From UBA7332 sp051648105 (lineage in GTDB: Bacteria; Bacteroidota; Bacteroidia; Bacteroidales; UBA7332): 64,000 nucleotides of DNA. The translations under genes were made by a program, and so were the position numbers. Below are positions 35,701 through 44,382 of this stretch, one piece after another (position 1 is the stretch's first letter; each line of letters opens with the position of its first letter). A model generated the notes under the pieces. That model ran no database searches. It was not told the DNA's origin and worked only from the letters and a program-made list of their open reading frames with translations. The stretch is from the NCBI GenBank assembly GCA_051648105.1, contig JBOFEN010000035.1, positions 66,917-130,916 of the forward strand, read 5' to 3'.

Positions 35701-36787
35701 CTTCGCAGAACTGACTAATTGCTTTTCCGTTGAGGTTGTTGAATCTACTTTTAGAGTAGTTCTCTATTGATTTGTGATTGGGATGAAGGTAGTTTACTCC
35801 TCCAAAGTATGTTCCTATCCATATACCATCTTCTCTATCTTTATATATAGAGTATACGTTCTGATCACTTAGCCCTCCAATAGAGTTTGGGTTATCTATC
35901 CGAGTAATAGACTCATCTGTTTTATCAAATATAAAAAGTCCATCATCAGAACCAATGAATAGTTCGTTCATGGAGTACTCATATATAGATCTAATATGTG
36001 AGATGAATGAGCTCTTTTGGCTATCCTTGAAGAAGCTCTTCTTGCACTCTAGGGATTGCTTGCTGTATAGTTGTATGCCTCCAGCCCAGGTGCCAGCCCA
36101 TACTTGACCAAACTGATCTTGAGTGATTGATAGTATTTCTCTGTCTGTAATATCGTGGCTTGCATTTGTGAGGTGTGAATACTCTCTGCTCCTCTGGTTG
36201 TAAAGCAGCATCCCATTGCGGGAGCCTATCCAAAGATCGCCAGACTTGTCAATCATTAGTGCCCAAATGGTGTCGTCTGTTTTTAGGTTGGAGTGGGAAT
36301 CTGAGTGGTTGGTTAGCTCTCCACTCTTTGTGTTGAAGGAGAATAACCCCTGCGTCATTGTAGCTATCCAGATTTGGTTATTACTGTCCTTTACGATATT
36401 GTTTATAGCAGATGTTATTGATACTCCATTTGTTGTTTCAGATGAAACCCTTTTGAACGAGTAACTATTTAGGTTAAGGATATATACCCCAGCATCTGTT
36501 CCGACCCATATTGAAGAGTCAGAAACTTGACAAAGAGATCTAACAAAGTTATTTCCTAGAGAGCTATTGCTGACTGCATGCCTCTTGAATGTTTTGACTA
36601 CTTTCCCATCGTATCTATTTAATCCATCCTTTGTTCCAAACCACATGAAACCATCGTTGTCTTGTATTATAGCATAGACGGAGTTCTCGGACAACCCATC
36701 CTCAACATTCAAGGTTCTAAAGTTTAGGTTTGACGAAACACAGATTGTGTTTAATAAAATAGAGATTAAGAGTGCAAATTTTTTCAT
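32798..36787 (-). CDS. hybrid two-component system regulator (HTCS) of the polysaccharide locus
   Basis: A single-chain sensor and transcription factor of 1329 residues. A signal peptide (1-19) leads a periplasmic sensor of two seven-bladed Reg_prop propellers (about 25-680) and a Y_Y_Y domain (about 700-765). A membrane helix follows (about 775-797). Then come HisKA with phospho-His near 834 (TIAHEIRTPL), HATPase_c (about 935-1050), a receiver with phospho-Asp near 1129 (IISDIMMPGKDG), and an AraC-type HTH (about 1225-1325). HTCS proteins bind oligosaccharides of the target glycan and switch on the adjacent locus. Divergence from susC with a 267-bp shared gap supports this. Confidence 0.96.
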   Translation of the reverse strand: MKKFALLISILLNTICVSSNLNFRTLNVEDGLSENSVYAIIQDNDGFMWFGTKDGLNRYDGKVVKTFKRHAVSNSSLGNNFVRSLCQVSDSSIWVGTDAGVYILNLNSYSFKRVSSETTNGVSITSAINNIVKDSNNQIWIATMTQGLFSFNTKSGELTNHSDSHSNLKTDDTIWALMIDKSGDLWIGSRNGMLLYNQRSREYSHLTNASHDITDREILSITQDQFGQVWAGTWAGGIQLYSKQSLECKKSFFKDSQKSSFISHIRSIYEYSMNELFIGSDDGLFIFDKTDESITRIDNPNSIGGLSDQNVYSIYKDREDGIWIGTYFGGVNYLHPNHKSIENYSKSRFNNLNGKAISQFCEDRERNIIIATEDGGVSYLDLKKNEFRAYNKLFKPTYHNIHALLIADSNILIGTFSRGLDVFDHNTRSNKNYQHDSSDPYSLRDNCIFSLYRTKDGTIYIGTPVGLQSFDIRSGKFHTITELSGNFVYDILEDNSGNLWIATYNNGAFKYNKEEKRWISYGNKNNSNMKDAKLISIFEDSNKKIWFTSQGDGIFKYNQTLDRFDNITKIGKWNIEVTYGILEDDSNNFWISTNSGILSFNSESRNNIRHLSKEDGLQSNQFNFKSILRSSTGKFYFGGVNGFNAFYPDRIRHNKYTPNIKITSFRLLNNSNEDLDSTSLTNLNKNREVTLPHYNSSFSISFVALSYLSPSKNQYRYKLEGIDNKWIDIGNSNEVTYSNLPSGKYTFLVQGCNNDGVWCDKPLMIGITITPPVWLSTTAKVIYLLIIIIIGRIILYIYHRRSKTKQEHEIEIYKNEQEKLATKSKIEFFTTIAHEIRTPLTLINGCLEEVILSKEGSSQTKENLKTIDLNSKQLTSLINQLLDFRKMDSSKYILQDQEIELCNYINSILDRFKSSFNSKGININLTLPHDEIWISADQNVMNKILSNLLSNAIKYAQNNIYINIDRSNGVLYFEVADDGIGISDHYKSDIFKPFFQIKENQLNNSGTGIGLYIVKYLCESMNAQVELFNRENGGACFRISFNQTSLIENPSKTKAIEVIHQSTDEKINTTAQTYPIRQSNTKILVVDDNNDMTNFIFRVLSKEYLVYTASCATEAEELLDKHPIDIIISDIMMPGKDGVELTQTIRSDINYSHIPIILLSAKTDNHTKSEGLSAGANVFIEKPFSPSVLQSQIKSLIENRRKIYESFTNNTFSNNELITKSKPDEEFIENLNRLIEENIADIEFSVESICDHLLLSRSNVQRKIKALTGLTPGDYLRNYRIQKAHKLLLERRLKINEVAFETGFSSASYFTKCFVKHFGFTPSSILQDK

Positions 36788-37054
36788 TAATGGTAGTCGA
36801 GATTTATTAGTAAGTCAAATATAGTTCTAAATGGTCTAATTGAATATATACGTCTTACTTTTTTATATCATTTTTATTTGATAAATGGTAATTTTGAGTC
36901 AAAATAGTGTAATAATTAGTACCTGATTAATATTTACCACTCTGATACCGAATAATATTACTCCTATAATTAACTATTGCGTTGTTTTGCGACATGTTAC
37001 ACTATTATTAATAAGTGGATTAATTTTAAACTCTAAAACCTAAAAAAGAAACCG
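36788..37054. promoter_or_regulatory. divergent control region between the HTCS and susC genes
   Basis: This AT-rich gap of 267 bp holds the HTCS promoter element and should hold the AraC-type operator for susC. The susC side has a TTTTG near 36994 followed by TATTATTA, a weak promoter only. I could not identify an operator. Confidence 0.5.
36816..36823 (-). promoter_or_regulatory. -7 element (TATATTTG) of the HTCS gene
   Basis: A perfect TAnnTTTG match on the minus strand, 29 bp before the ATG at 36787. No matching -33 element is visible. Confidence 0.45.
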
Positions 37055-40036
37055 ATGCGTAGAAAAGTATTATTTCTATTTGTTTCTGTTTGTACACTCT
37101 CGATGTACGCACAACAGATTGTGAAAGGGAAGGTCGTAGATGAGACTAATGCACCTCTTCCTGGGGTTAATATTCAAATTAAAAACTCTTCAAAGGGGGC
37201 TACAACAGACTTTGATGGAAACTACTCTATTGAAGTTGATCGTAACCAGATTCTAGTTTATTCGTTTGTTGGGCTGGAATCACTTGAGGTTGTTTATAAG
37301 GGAGAGGATCCCTTGAATGTGATTCTTAAAGAGAATGACAGAGATCTAGATGAGGTGGTTGTCATAGGTTATCAATCTGTGAGAAAAGCTGATTTGACTG
37401 GTGCAGTCTCTGTACTTAAACCTGATGCCTTGAAAAACAAAGTAGTGACAGGTACTGTTGCTGACGCTCTAGCTACTCTCCCTGGCGTATCTGTTAGAAC
37501 CTCTGGTAATCCAGGTGCTGAGGGTATGGTCGAGATTCGAGGAACCTCAACCTTTGGCTCGAGTCAACCTCTTTATGTTGTTGATGGTATTGTTGGTGGA
37601 GCGAACAGAGACTTTAACTTCAATGACATTGAGAGTATTCAAGTATTAAAAGATGCATCAGCAGCAGCTATCTATGGGTCAAGGGCTGCAAATGGTGTTA
37701 TCATTATTACAACTAAGAAGGGTGTTGAGGGAGATATGAAGATTGATGTCTCTGCTAAAACTACTATGCAGTGGTTGCCTAGGTATAATCTAACAGATAG
37801 AGATCAGTGGATAGCTCTTAATGATTTAGCATTTGCGAATGCTAATAGAACTCCAGCCAATCACTTTGATGCGAATACAGATTGGCAAGATGAGACCTTT
37901 AAGACAGGTATTTTACAGGATTATAACCTATCTCTATCGGGTGGTGGTAAGTCTGGGACATATTTTCTTTCAGGAAACTATCAATCAAACTCAGGTACAA
38001 CCATAGGAACCAGTAGTAATAGAGTCGCATTGAGATCTAATACCTCAGCTCACAGAGACTTTGGGGATAAGGTAACTGTTCGTATAGGTGAAAATATAAT
38101 ACTTAGTAACTATAAGGTTGATGAGTTGAGTACTAATCCCGTCATTGATGTTTATAGGATGTTACCTACTATACCAGTGTATGATGAGAGCAACCCTGGA
38201 GGTTTCGGGTATGGTAGTGGAACAAGAGATGTTACTTTTGGTGTTAACCCAATAGCTAAGGAGCATCTTGAAGAGGTTAAGAACGAGAACCTCAGAGTCA
38301 GAGGTAACGTTTTTGCTGAACTAGAGTTTAATAAAATGATCAAGTATCGCTTTAATGTGGGCTTTGATCAAAGCAGTGATCAGCATATGTCTCTAAGAAA
38401 AGAGGGTAACTGGAGTTATAACCAACCATTGGATCCTTCTTCTCTTAATAAGAACATGGCAAGGTCTAGTGCTATGGTTTATGATAATACCTTAGAGTTC
38501 AATAAGAAGTTTGGAAAGCATGATATAGCTGCCGTTGCTGGAACAAGTTTCTCGGATAGCTACTACACTCGTCTTTGGGGGACAAAGAATAATGTCTTGA
38601 TGATGGGTGGTGGTCAATATTTTGAACAACTTGATGCAGCTCTAGATGGGCCTAAAACAGGTAGCTATAAAGATCTAGAGAAGATGTTTTCTGTCTTTGG
38701 TCGTGTAAACTATACGTTTGATAACAAATATATCTTTAGTGTTACTCTTCGTCATGATGAGTCTTCTAAGTTCTCACCAGAGAATAGAAGTGGTATTTTT
38801 CCATCTATTTCTGGAGCATGGAGAATTAGTCAAGAGAAGTTCTTCAAGTCTAGTTGGATTGATGATCTAAAGGTTCGAGCTAACTATGGTGTACTTGGTA
38901 GTTCAAATATTGGTGTTTGGGACTGGGTGCCTTTCATTAATGTGTTTCCACAGGTTGTTTTTGGGAATGATGTTCTACAATCAGGTATGACTCAAGTTAA
39001 GCTTGTAAACTCAGACCTTAAATGGGAGGAGCAACATCAGATGAACTTCGGTGTAGATGCACTATTCCTAAATAGAAGATTGGATGCATCAGTTGATTTC
39101 TTTATCAAGGATGCAAGGGATGTGTTGACTCCAATGGAGATTCTTATGTCAACGGGTAATAATGGTGGTAATCCAGTGGTTAATGCTGCTTCGTTGCGTA
39201 ATACAGGTGTTGATGTTTCTCTTACTTGGAGAGATAGAGTGGGTGACTTCAACTATAGTATCAACGTTAATGGTTCTTATCTGAAGAATGAGATACTTGA
39301 GTTGGGATATGGTCGTGAGAATTTCTCACAATGGAATACCAAATCAGTTGTAGGGAAGCCTATCGGTGAGTGGTATCTTATAAAAACAGATGGACTGTTT
39401 CGTTCAGTTGATGATGTGCTAAATCATAAGGACAAGAATGGTAATCTTATACAACCAAATGCTCAGCCTGGTGATGTTAAGTTTGTTGACTATAATGGTG
39501 ATGGTATGATTACAGACGCAGATAGACAGCATTGTGGATCTACTATACCAAAGGTTCAGTTGGGTGCTAATATTACATTCGAGTATAAGGGTATCGATCT
39601 AATGATGCAGTTTACTGGAGCTTTTGGGCACAAGATATTCAATGGACCAAGGAGTGCATATGATAAATTTGATGACAATTCAAACTATCGTGCGGATTAT
39701 GACCCATGGACACCAGAGAATCCAAATGCAAAAGATCCAAGACCAATATATGGTGATGCAAGAAATGTGAGAGGAGATCAAGATAGATGGTTAGAGAATG
39801 GTAACTATCTTCGATTGGCTCAGTTGGCTTTAGGGTATAAGTTCCCTAAGTCTGTTCTAGGGAATCACTTTAGTGACTTGAGGGTGTTTGTTAATGCACA
39901 GAACCTATTGACCTTTACCAAGTATACAGGGCTTGATCCAGAGTTCTTAAATAGTAATATTTTTGAGAGAAGCTATGATTTTGGAGCATATCCAAATGCT
40001 AAAGGCGTAACATTCGGTCTTCAGGTAGCATTCTAA
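37055..40036 (+). CDS. SusC-like TonB-dependent glycan transporter
   Basis: An outer-membrane oligosaccharide importer of 993 residues. Order: signal peptide (1-20, ending YAQQ), CarboxypepD_reg-like domain (about 23-100), plug (about 112-225) with the SusC signatures QPLYVVDGI and VLKDASAAAIYGSRAANG, and a barrel ending FGLQVAF. It is the first gene of the locus, 31 bp before susD. SusC and SusD form a lidded complex that takes in oligosaccharides made at the surface. It should be induced by the divergent HTCS. The ligand is inferred from the enzymes as arabino-oligosaccharides. Confidence 0.96.
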   Translation: MRRKVLFLFVSVCTLSMYAQQIVKGKVVDETNAPLPGVNIQIKNSSKGATTDFDGNYSIEVDRNQILVYSFVGLESLEVVYKGEDPLNVILKENDRDLDEVVVIGYQSVRKADLTGAVSVLKPDALKNKVVTGTVADALATLPGVSVRTSGNPGAEGMVEIRGTSTFGSSQPLYVVDGIVGGANRDFNFNDIESIQVLKDASAAAIYGSRAANGVIIITTKKGVEGDMKIDVSAKTTMQWLPRYNLTDRDQWIALNDLAFANANRTPANHFDANTDWQDETFKTGILQDYNLSLSGGGKSGTYFLSGNYQSNSGTTIGTSSNRVALRSNTSAHRDFGDKVTVRIGENIILSNYKVDELSTNPVIDVYRMLPTIPVYDESNPGGFGYGSGTRDVTFGVNPIAKEHLEEVKNENLRVRGNVFAELEFNKMIKYRFNVGFDQSSDQHMSLRKEGNWSYNQPLDPSSLNKNMARSSAMVYDNTLEFNKKFGKHDIAAVAGTSFSDSYYTRLWGTKNNVLMMGGGQYFEQLDAALDGPKTGSYKDLEKMFSVFGRVNYTFDNKYIFSVTLRHDESSKFSPENRSGIFPSISGAWRISQEKFFKSSWIDDLKVRANYGVLGSSNIGVWDWVPFINVFPQVVFGNDVLQSGMTQVKLVNSDLKWEEQHQMNFGVDALFLNRRLDASVDFFIKDARDVLTPMEILMSTGNNGGNPVVNAASLRNTGVDVSLTWRDRVGDFNYSINVNGSYLKNEILELGYGRENFSQWNTKSVVGKPIGEWYLIKTDGLFRSVDDVLNHKDKNGNLIQPNAQPGDVKFVDYNGDGMITDADRQHCGSTIPKVQLGANITFEYKGIDLMMQFTGAFGHKIFNGPRSAYDKFDDNSNYRADYDPWTPENPNAKDPRPIYGDARNVRGDQDRWLENGNYLRLAQLALGYKFPKSVLGNHFSDLRVFVNAQNLLTFTKYTGLDPEFLNSNIFERSYDFGAYPNAKGVTFGLQVAF

Positions 40037-40067
40037 TTATATAAATAAGATCTATAGAATTAATAAG

Positions 40068-41645
40068 ATGAAAAAACTATTATATGGGTTAGTTGCAGGT
40101 GCAATGTTGTCATCATGCGACGTGTCAGTTGAGAACCCCAACACAATGACCTCAGAGACATTCTGGAAAACTGAGGCTGATGCAGAGAAAGGAGTAAATG
40201 CTATATATAATATGTTCTATAAGCCTGGAACATATACTCGTTGGATGTGGTTTAGACTTGACTTGACCTCTGATGAGGGTACAAGTATAAGCCCTTGGGC
40301 TGAACTTCGTGAATGGGTGGAGTTTAAGTATAACAACTACAACTTTTGGGAAGGAAATAGTTGGACCTATAGAGACTGTTATGAAGCAATCTTCAGAGCA
40401 AATCAAGTTATAGACAAAGTTCCAGAGATTACCTTCAATGAACAAGCTAATAAAGATGCTCAGCTAGGACAAGCTTACTTCTTAAGAGGTTTCTATAACT
40501 ATCATCTAGGGTTACTATGGGGTAGTAGTAATAGGAGTCTTGCAATAATGACTAAACCATCAACCCCATCAGAACAACCAATTGGTCATACAGGTGATGA
40601 GGTATTTGAACAGGCAATAAGTGATTTGTCAGAAGCCATCAGGATGCTTCCAGAGTCGTGGGAGGGTGATAATAAAGGTAGAGCGACAAGGGGTGCTGCT
40701 TATGCATATCGAGCAAAGTTATATATGCAGATGCATATGTGGGACTTAGCTAAAGCTGATCTTGAATGGTTAGTTAAAGGTGAAGGTGCGAAGTATTATG
40801 GGTTAGTTGATAATTATCAAGATAACTTCAGATATGATACTGAGAATAATAAGGAGTCAGTTTTTGAGATACAATATTCAGAGATTCATAAAGCCCCAGC
40901 GGGTGATGGTGATTTTGATGTAGATCCAAACTTAGGTCAGAATAGAGGTCAGTTTTTTGCACCTCCAGGTATAGGTTGGACAGATGGAGAGATTCGTAGC
41001 TGGATTGTTGATGAGTTTAAGAAAGAGAGAGACAAGGATGGTAACTACGATATAAGACTTAAGTACTCTGCATTTTATGAGGGTATGGATAAGGACTTTG
41101 AGGGTAATAGTAGGATCTATCGCTATGACTTGAATGGAGCTGAAGCTAATATTTGGAATGAGCAGAACTGGAAAGGTAGAGTCTTTTACCGTAAATACTC
41201 TAGTGAGCACTTCAGAGATTTTGATGATTATCATAATCCAACTAATGTTAGACTTATTAGGTATGCAGATGTACTATTGATGTATGCTGAGACTCTAGTT
41301 AATATCTCAGATGCTAATCTTAGTGAGGCTGTTGGTTGTATCAACCAAGTAAGATCAAGAGTAAATATGCCTAACATTGAAGTTAATCATCCACAGGTGT
41401 TGACAAATAGCTCTGCTTTTTTGAAGAGACTTCAGATGGAGCGTGCTTTAGAATTATCAACAGAGGGTCACAGATGGGCAGATATTAAACGTTGGGGTAT
41501 GTTGGATAGCAATGAGGGGCTTGAAGAGTTGAGAATGAGAGATGCTGATTTTAATAACTTTGTTATTGGTCGTCATAGCTGTCTTCCAATTCCATCTTCG
41601 GAGGTTCAGAATAATCCAAATATTACTCAAAACCCTATGTACTAA
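40068..41645 (+). CDS. SusD-like glycan-binding surface lipoprotein
   Basis: A RagB/SusD family protein of 525 residues. A lipoprotein signal has C17 in GAMLSSCDVS. The N-terminal SusD-like domain (about 20-215) contains TPR-like helices (GQAYFLRGFYNYHL, RGAAYAYRAKLYMQM). The C-terminal part ends with the RALELSTEGHRWADIKRWG and LPIPSSEVQNNPNITQNP signatures. It forms the lid over the SusC transporter and binds the glycan. A hairpin just downstream probably sets a higher mRNA level for susCD than for the enzyme genes that follow. Confidence 0.96.
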   Translation: MKKLLYGLVAGAMLSSCDVSVENPNTMTSETFWKTEADAEKGVNAIYNMFYKPGTYTRWMWFRLDLTSDEGTSISPWAELREWVEFKYNNYNFWEGNSWTYRDCYEAIFRANQVIDKVPEITFNEQANKDAQLGQAYFLRGFYNYHLGLLWGSSNRSLAIMTKPSTPSEQPIGHTGDEVFEQAISDLSEAIRMLPESWEGDNKGRATRGAAYAYRAKLYMQMHMWDLAKADLEWLVKGEGAKYYGLVDNYQDNFRYDTENNKESVFEIQYSEIHKAPAGDGDFDVDPNLGQNRGQFFAPPGIGWTDGEIRSWIVDEFKKERDKDGNYDIRLKYSAFYEGMDKDFEGNSRIYRYDLNGAEANIWNEQNWKGRVFYRKYSSEHFRDFDDYHNPTNVRLIRYADVLLMYAETLVNISDANLSEAVGCINQVRSRVNMPNIEVNHPQVLTNSSAFLKRLQMERALELSTEGHRWADIKRWGMLDSNEGLEELRMRDADFNNFVIGRHSCLPIPSSEVQNNPNITQNPMY

Positions 41646-41656
41646 AATATATACTC

Positions 41657-41692
41657 TAATGCCATCTGAGCATAAATACTCAGATGGCATTA
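41657..41692 (+). terminator. hairpin between susD and the enzyme genes
   Basis: A perfect 14-bp stem (41657-41670 with 41679-41692) with an 8-nt loop lies in the 65-bp gap after susD. It may terminate part of the transcripts or stabilise the susCD mRNA. Confidence 0.65.
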
Positions 41693-41710
41693 ATTAAACT
41701 AGCTCATTTT

Positions 41711-42664
41711 ATGAATAAGACTATCTTAATAATTACTCTATTTCTATTACTAATAGTAGCTTCATGTGGAGAGCAGGATAATAATAAAGGTTTTGAGCTT
41801 CCAGCTATAAATGTTCCACTTGGCGACCCTTTTATCCTCTTGCATGGTGATACTTACTATGCATATGGGACAAATGCAGAGGATGGAATAGAGGTTTATA
41901 GCTCAGATGATCTTGTTTCTTGGAGAAGGCATAATCAACTAGCTCTACATAAAAGAGATTCATGGGGGGATAGATGGTTTTGGGCCCCAGAGGTATACTT
42001 TATTAATGGTAAGTTTTACATGTACTACTCTGCTGATGAGCATATCTGTGTAGCGATATCTGAGTCTCCGCTAGGACCTTTCACTCAGGAGGAAATGAGG
42101 CCAATGATCGATAATGAGAAGTCTATTGACAACTCTCTATTTATTGATGATGAAGGAAAGGCTTATATAAGCTTTGTTCGTTTTAATGATGGTAATAATA
42201 TATGGTTGGCTGATTTGAGTGATGATTATCTTTCAATTAAACAGGAGACCATGGTAAAGTGTCTTGCAGTATCTCAACCATGGGAAGAGGTGTGGCCTAG
42301 AGTTAATGAGGGGAGCTTTATCGTTAAGCATAATGGAGTGTACTATATGACATACTCTGCGAATAGTTATGAAAGTCCTATGTATGGAGTTGGTTATGCC
42401 ACATCTACAAATATTAAAGGTGATTGGTTGAAGTATAATAACAATCCAATACTACAAAACCCATCAGGGTTAACAGGAGTAGGTCATAGTGCTAACTTTA
42501 TAGATAAAGAGGGTAATATGAGAATAGTATTTCATGCTCATCATAATAGATTGTCCGTTCATCCTAGAACAATGCATATAGCTACGATAATATTTGAGAA
42601 GAATATTAATAATGATATAATGACTATTGATTCGAATTCGATAATTAACTGTAAGATTAATTAA
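41711..42664 (+). CDS. GH43-family lipoprotein (alpha-L-arabinofuranosidase-like), first copy
   Basis: A five-bladed propeller glycosidase of 317 residues. The ATG at 41711 is chosen because it starts a lipoprotein signal (LLIVASC); an in-frame ATG at 41684 lies inside the preceding hairpin. The GH43 triad is present: base Asp in GDPFILLHGD, pKa-modulating Asp in KSIDNSLF, acid Glu in VNEGSFIV, with the FWAPEVYF motif between. It resembles the GH43 protein at 50530 along its length. GH43 enzymes act on arabinose- or xylose-containing chains; the surrounding genes favour arabinan. Confidence 0.87.
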   Translation: MNKTILIITLFLLLIVASCGEQDNNKGFELPAINVPLGDPFILLHGDTYYAYGTNAEDGIEVYSSDDLVSWRRHNQLALHKRDSWGDRWFWAPEVYFINGKFYMYYSADEHICVAISESPLGPFTQEEMRPMIDNEKSIDNSLFIDDEGKAYISFVRFNDGNNIWLADLSDDYLSIKQETMVKCLAVSQPWEEVWPRVNEGSFIVKHNGVYYMTYSANSYESPMYGVGYATSTNIKGDWLKYNNNPILQNPSGLTGVGHSANFIDKEGNMRIVFHAHHNRLSVHPRTMHIATIIFEKNINNDIMTIDSNSIINCKIN

Positions 42665-42675
42665 CCAACTATTCA

Positions 42676-44370
42676 ATGAAATCATATAGACTAAAGTGTT
42701 TCGTTACACTTCTAACGCTAATGAGCTGCAGCTCATTAGAATTATTAGATGCGAGAGATATAGCTAATAGTGAACCTATAGACGGAACTAGGATTGCTTG
42801 GGATAATAGTTCCATGCAAAGATTATCGGAATCAGGTATTTATGCTGGTTACCCTAGATTGAGAGAGTTGAATGATGGTACATTACTAGTAGTTTATGAT
42901 TCTCAGGGTGATCTTTTATTGAAAAAAAGCGTCGATGGAGGTGATAGTTGGTCGCCTGCTAGTGTAGTTTTTTCAAAGCGAATATTATTTAATGATTATG
43001 GTTCTAGCTGTATGGTTAATATGGCTAATGCTGAGATTTATCAATTAGATAATGGAGATCTAATTTTTGGTGCAAACTTCAGACCATCAAAAGATGGAAT
43101 AGTACCTTATTCGATTGCTATTAAAAGGAGTAAGGATGGAGGTGAAACATGGTTGCAAGAACAGATATTATATAATGCTGGATTAAATTTTGGCGATGGT
43201 TGTTGGGAACCATCATTCCTTCAACTACCAAATGGAGAGCTTCAGGTTTATTTTGCAAATGAATCACCATACAGAAGTTCTCATGAGCAGGAGATATCAA
43301 TGTTGTCGTCGCAAGATAGAGGTGAGACATGGTTGAATAATGTCAAAACAGTATCATTTAGAAGTGAACGTAGGGACGGTATGCCTGTTGCTCAATTGAT
43401 AAACGATGAAATTGTAGTTTCCATTGAGGATAATGAGGTTGGAGAATTCAAGCCATTTACTGTTAGAACAAAGATAAAGGATAATTGGTCTCAACCTGTT
43501 TTAGCAAACTCCTTAAATAGAAATTATGCTTTAGCAGACTCTTTATCTGTGGGGATTTATGCAGGAGCTCCATATCTTATAAAGCTTCCATCTGGAGAAA
43601 CTTTACTTTCATACCAGACTACATTTGGTAGATCAAAGGACTGGGAGAAATCAACACTTGAAGTTGCTGTTGGTGATGATAAAGGGTTAAATTTCAAGAA
43701 AATAACTCAACCTATAGATGTGCCAATTAATTGTGAGGCCAAGTGGAGTTCTCTATCTATTATTAAAGAGGAACAGGTGGTAGCGTTAACATCTTCTGAT
43801 TTTAATCAAGATAAAGTTGGAGTATGGATGATAAAGGGCTATATCCTCACTGATGTAATAATAGGGCGAGAGATTAACAAAGATAGACCTCATATATTTA
43901 TAGGACAAAAAGGTGAAACAAATCTAAGAGGCTATGTGTCACATAATAATTCAGAATTAATATTCAACATTGATGTTTCGGATAAACTTCTCTACAAGGG
44001 GTCTAAGGATAATGTTGATGGAGTTTCAATATTAATTGATCCAGAGGGTGGTTTTGAGTCGGTTCTTCATGATAAAATATTTAGAATTTCCACAACATAT
44101 GAGGGGAATATCTCATTTGAAATGAGACGGAATAATAAGTGGATTAGATTAAATTCAGATCTTATTAGCTCTAAAACAGTTGAAGTTGATGGAGGTTACA
44201 GTGTAACTCTTACAATTCCTATGAAAGATATTGAAAAGTATGATCTAAAACCTATAAGATGTTGTGTAGAACTATCTGCTTATAATAGTGAATATAATGG
44301 CTATAAAGAGCTATTGGTAAATGCGAATAAGAGTATACCATGTAGCTGGATGAAAATATTATTTAATTAA
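42676..44370 (+). CDS. GH93-like exo-arabinanase candidate with C-terminal CBM9-like domain
   Basis: A protein of 564 residues with a lipoprotein-like signal (LTLMSCSS). The N-terminal 390 residues form a six-bladed BNR propeller with Asp-boxes (SVDGGDSW, SKDGGETW, SQDRGETW). The WEPSFLQLPNGELQVYF and RRDGMPVAQL motifs fit GH93 exo-1,5-alpha-L-arabinanases better than GH33 sialidases, since the sialidase Arg triad and FRIP motif are not seen. The C-terminal part (about 400-564: HIFIGQKGETNLRGYV, VDGVSILIDPEGG) resembles a CBM9/DOMON-like binding module. It lies 11 bp after the GH43 gene. The GH93 call is from remembered family pattern. Confidence 0.68.
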   Translation: MKSYRLKCFVTLLTLMSCSSLELLDARDIANSEPIDGTRIAWDNSSMQRLSESGIYAGYPRLRELNDGTLLVVYDSQGDLLLKKSVDGGDSWSPASVVFSKRILFNDYGSSCMVNMANAEIYQLDNGDLIFGANFRPSKDGIVPYSIAIKRSKDGGETWLQEQILYNAGLNFGDGCWEPSFLQLPNGELQVYFANESPYRSSHEQEISMLSSQDRGETWLNNVKTVSFRSERRDGMPVAQLINDEIVVSIEDNEVGEFKPFTVRTKIKDNWSQPVLANSLNRNYALADSLSVGIYAGAPYLIKLPSGETLLSYQTTFGRSKDWEKSTLEVAVGDDKGLNFKKITQPIDVPINCEAKWSSLSIIKEEQVVALTSSDFNQDKVGVWMIKGYILTDVIIGREINKDRPHIFIGQKGETNLRGYVSHNNSELIFNIDVSDKLLYKGSKDNVDGVSILIDPEGGFESVLHDKIFRISTTYEGNISFEMRRNNKWIRLNSDLISSKTVEVDGGYSVTLTIPMKDIEKYDLKPIRCCVELSAYNSEYNGYKELLVNANKSIPCSWMKILFN

Positions 44371-44382
44371 TTGACGGTAAAT

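Noticed and set aside
42676..44370. GH33 sialidase
   Set aside because: Asp-boxes are present, but the FRIP motif and Arg triad are not seen and the locus lacks sialic acid genes.
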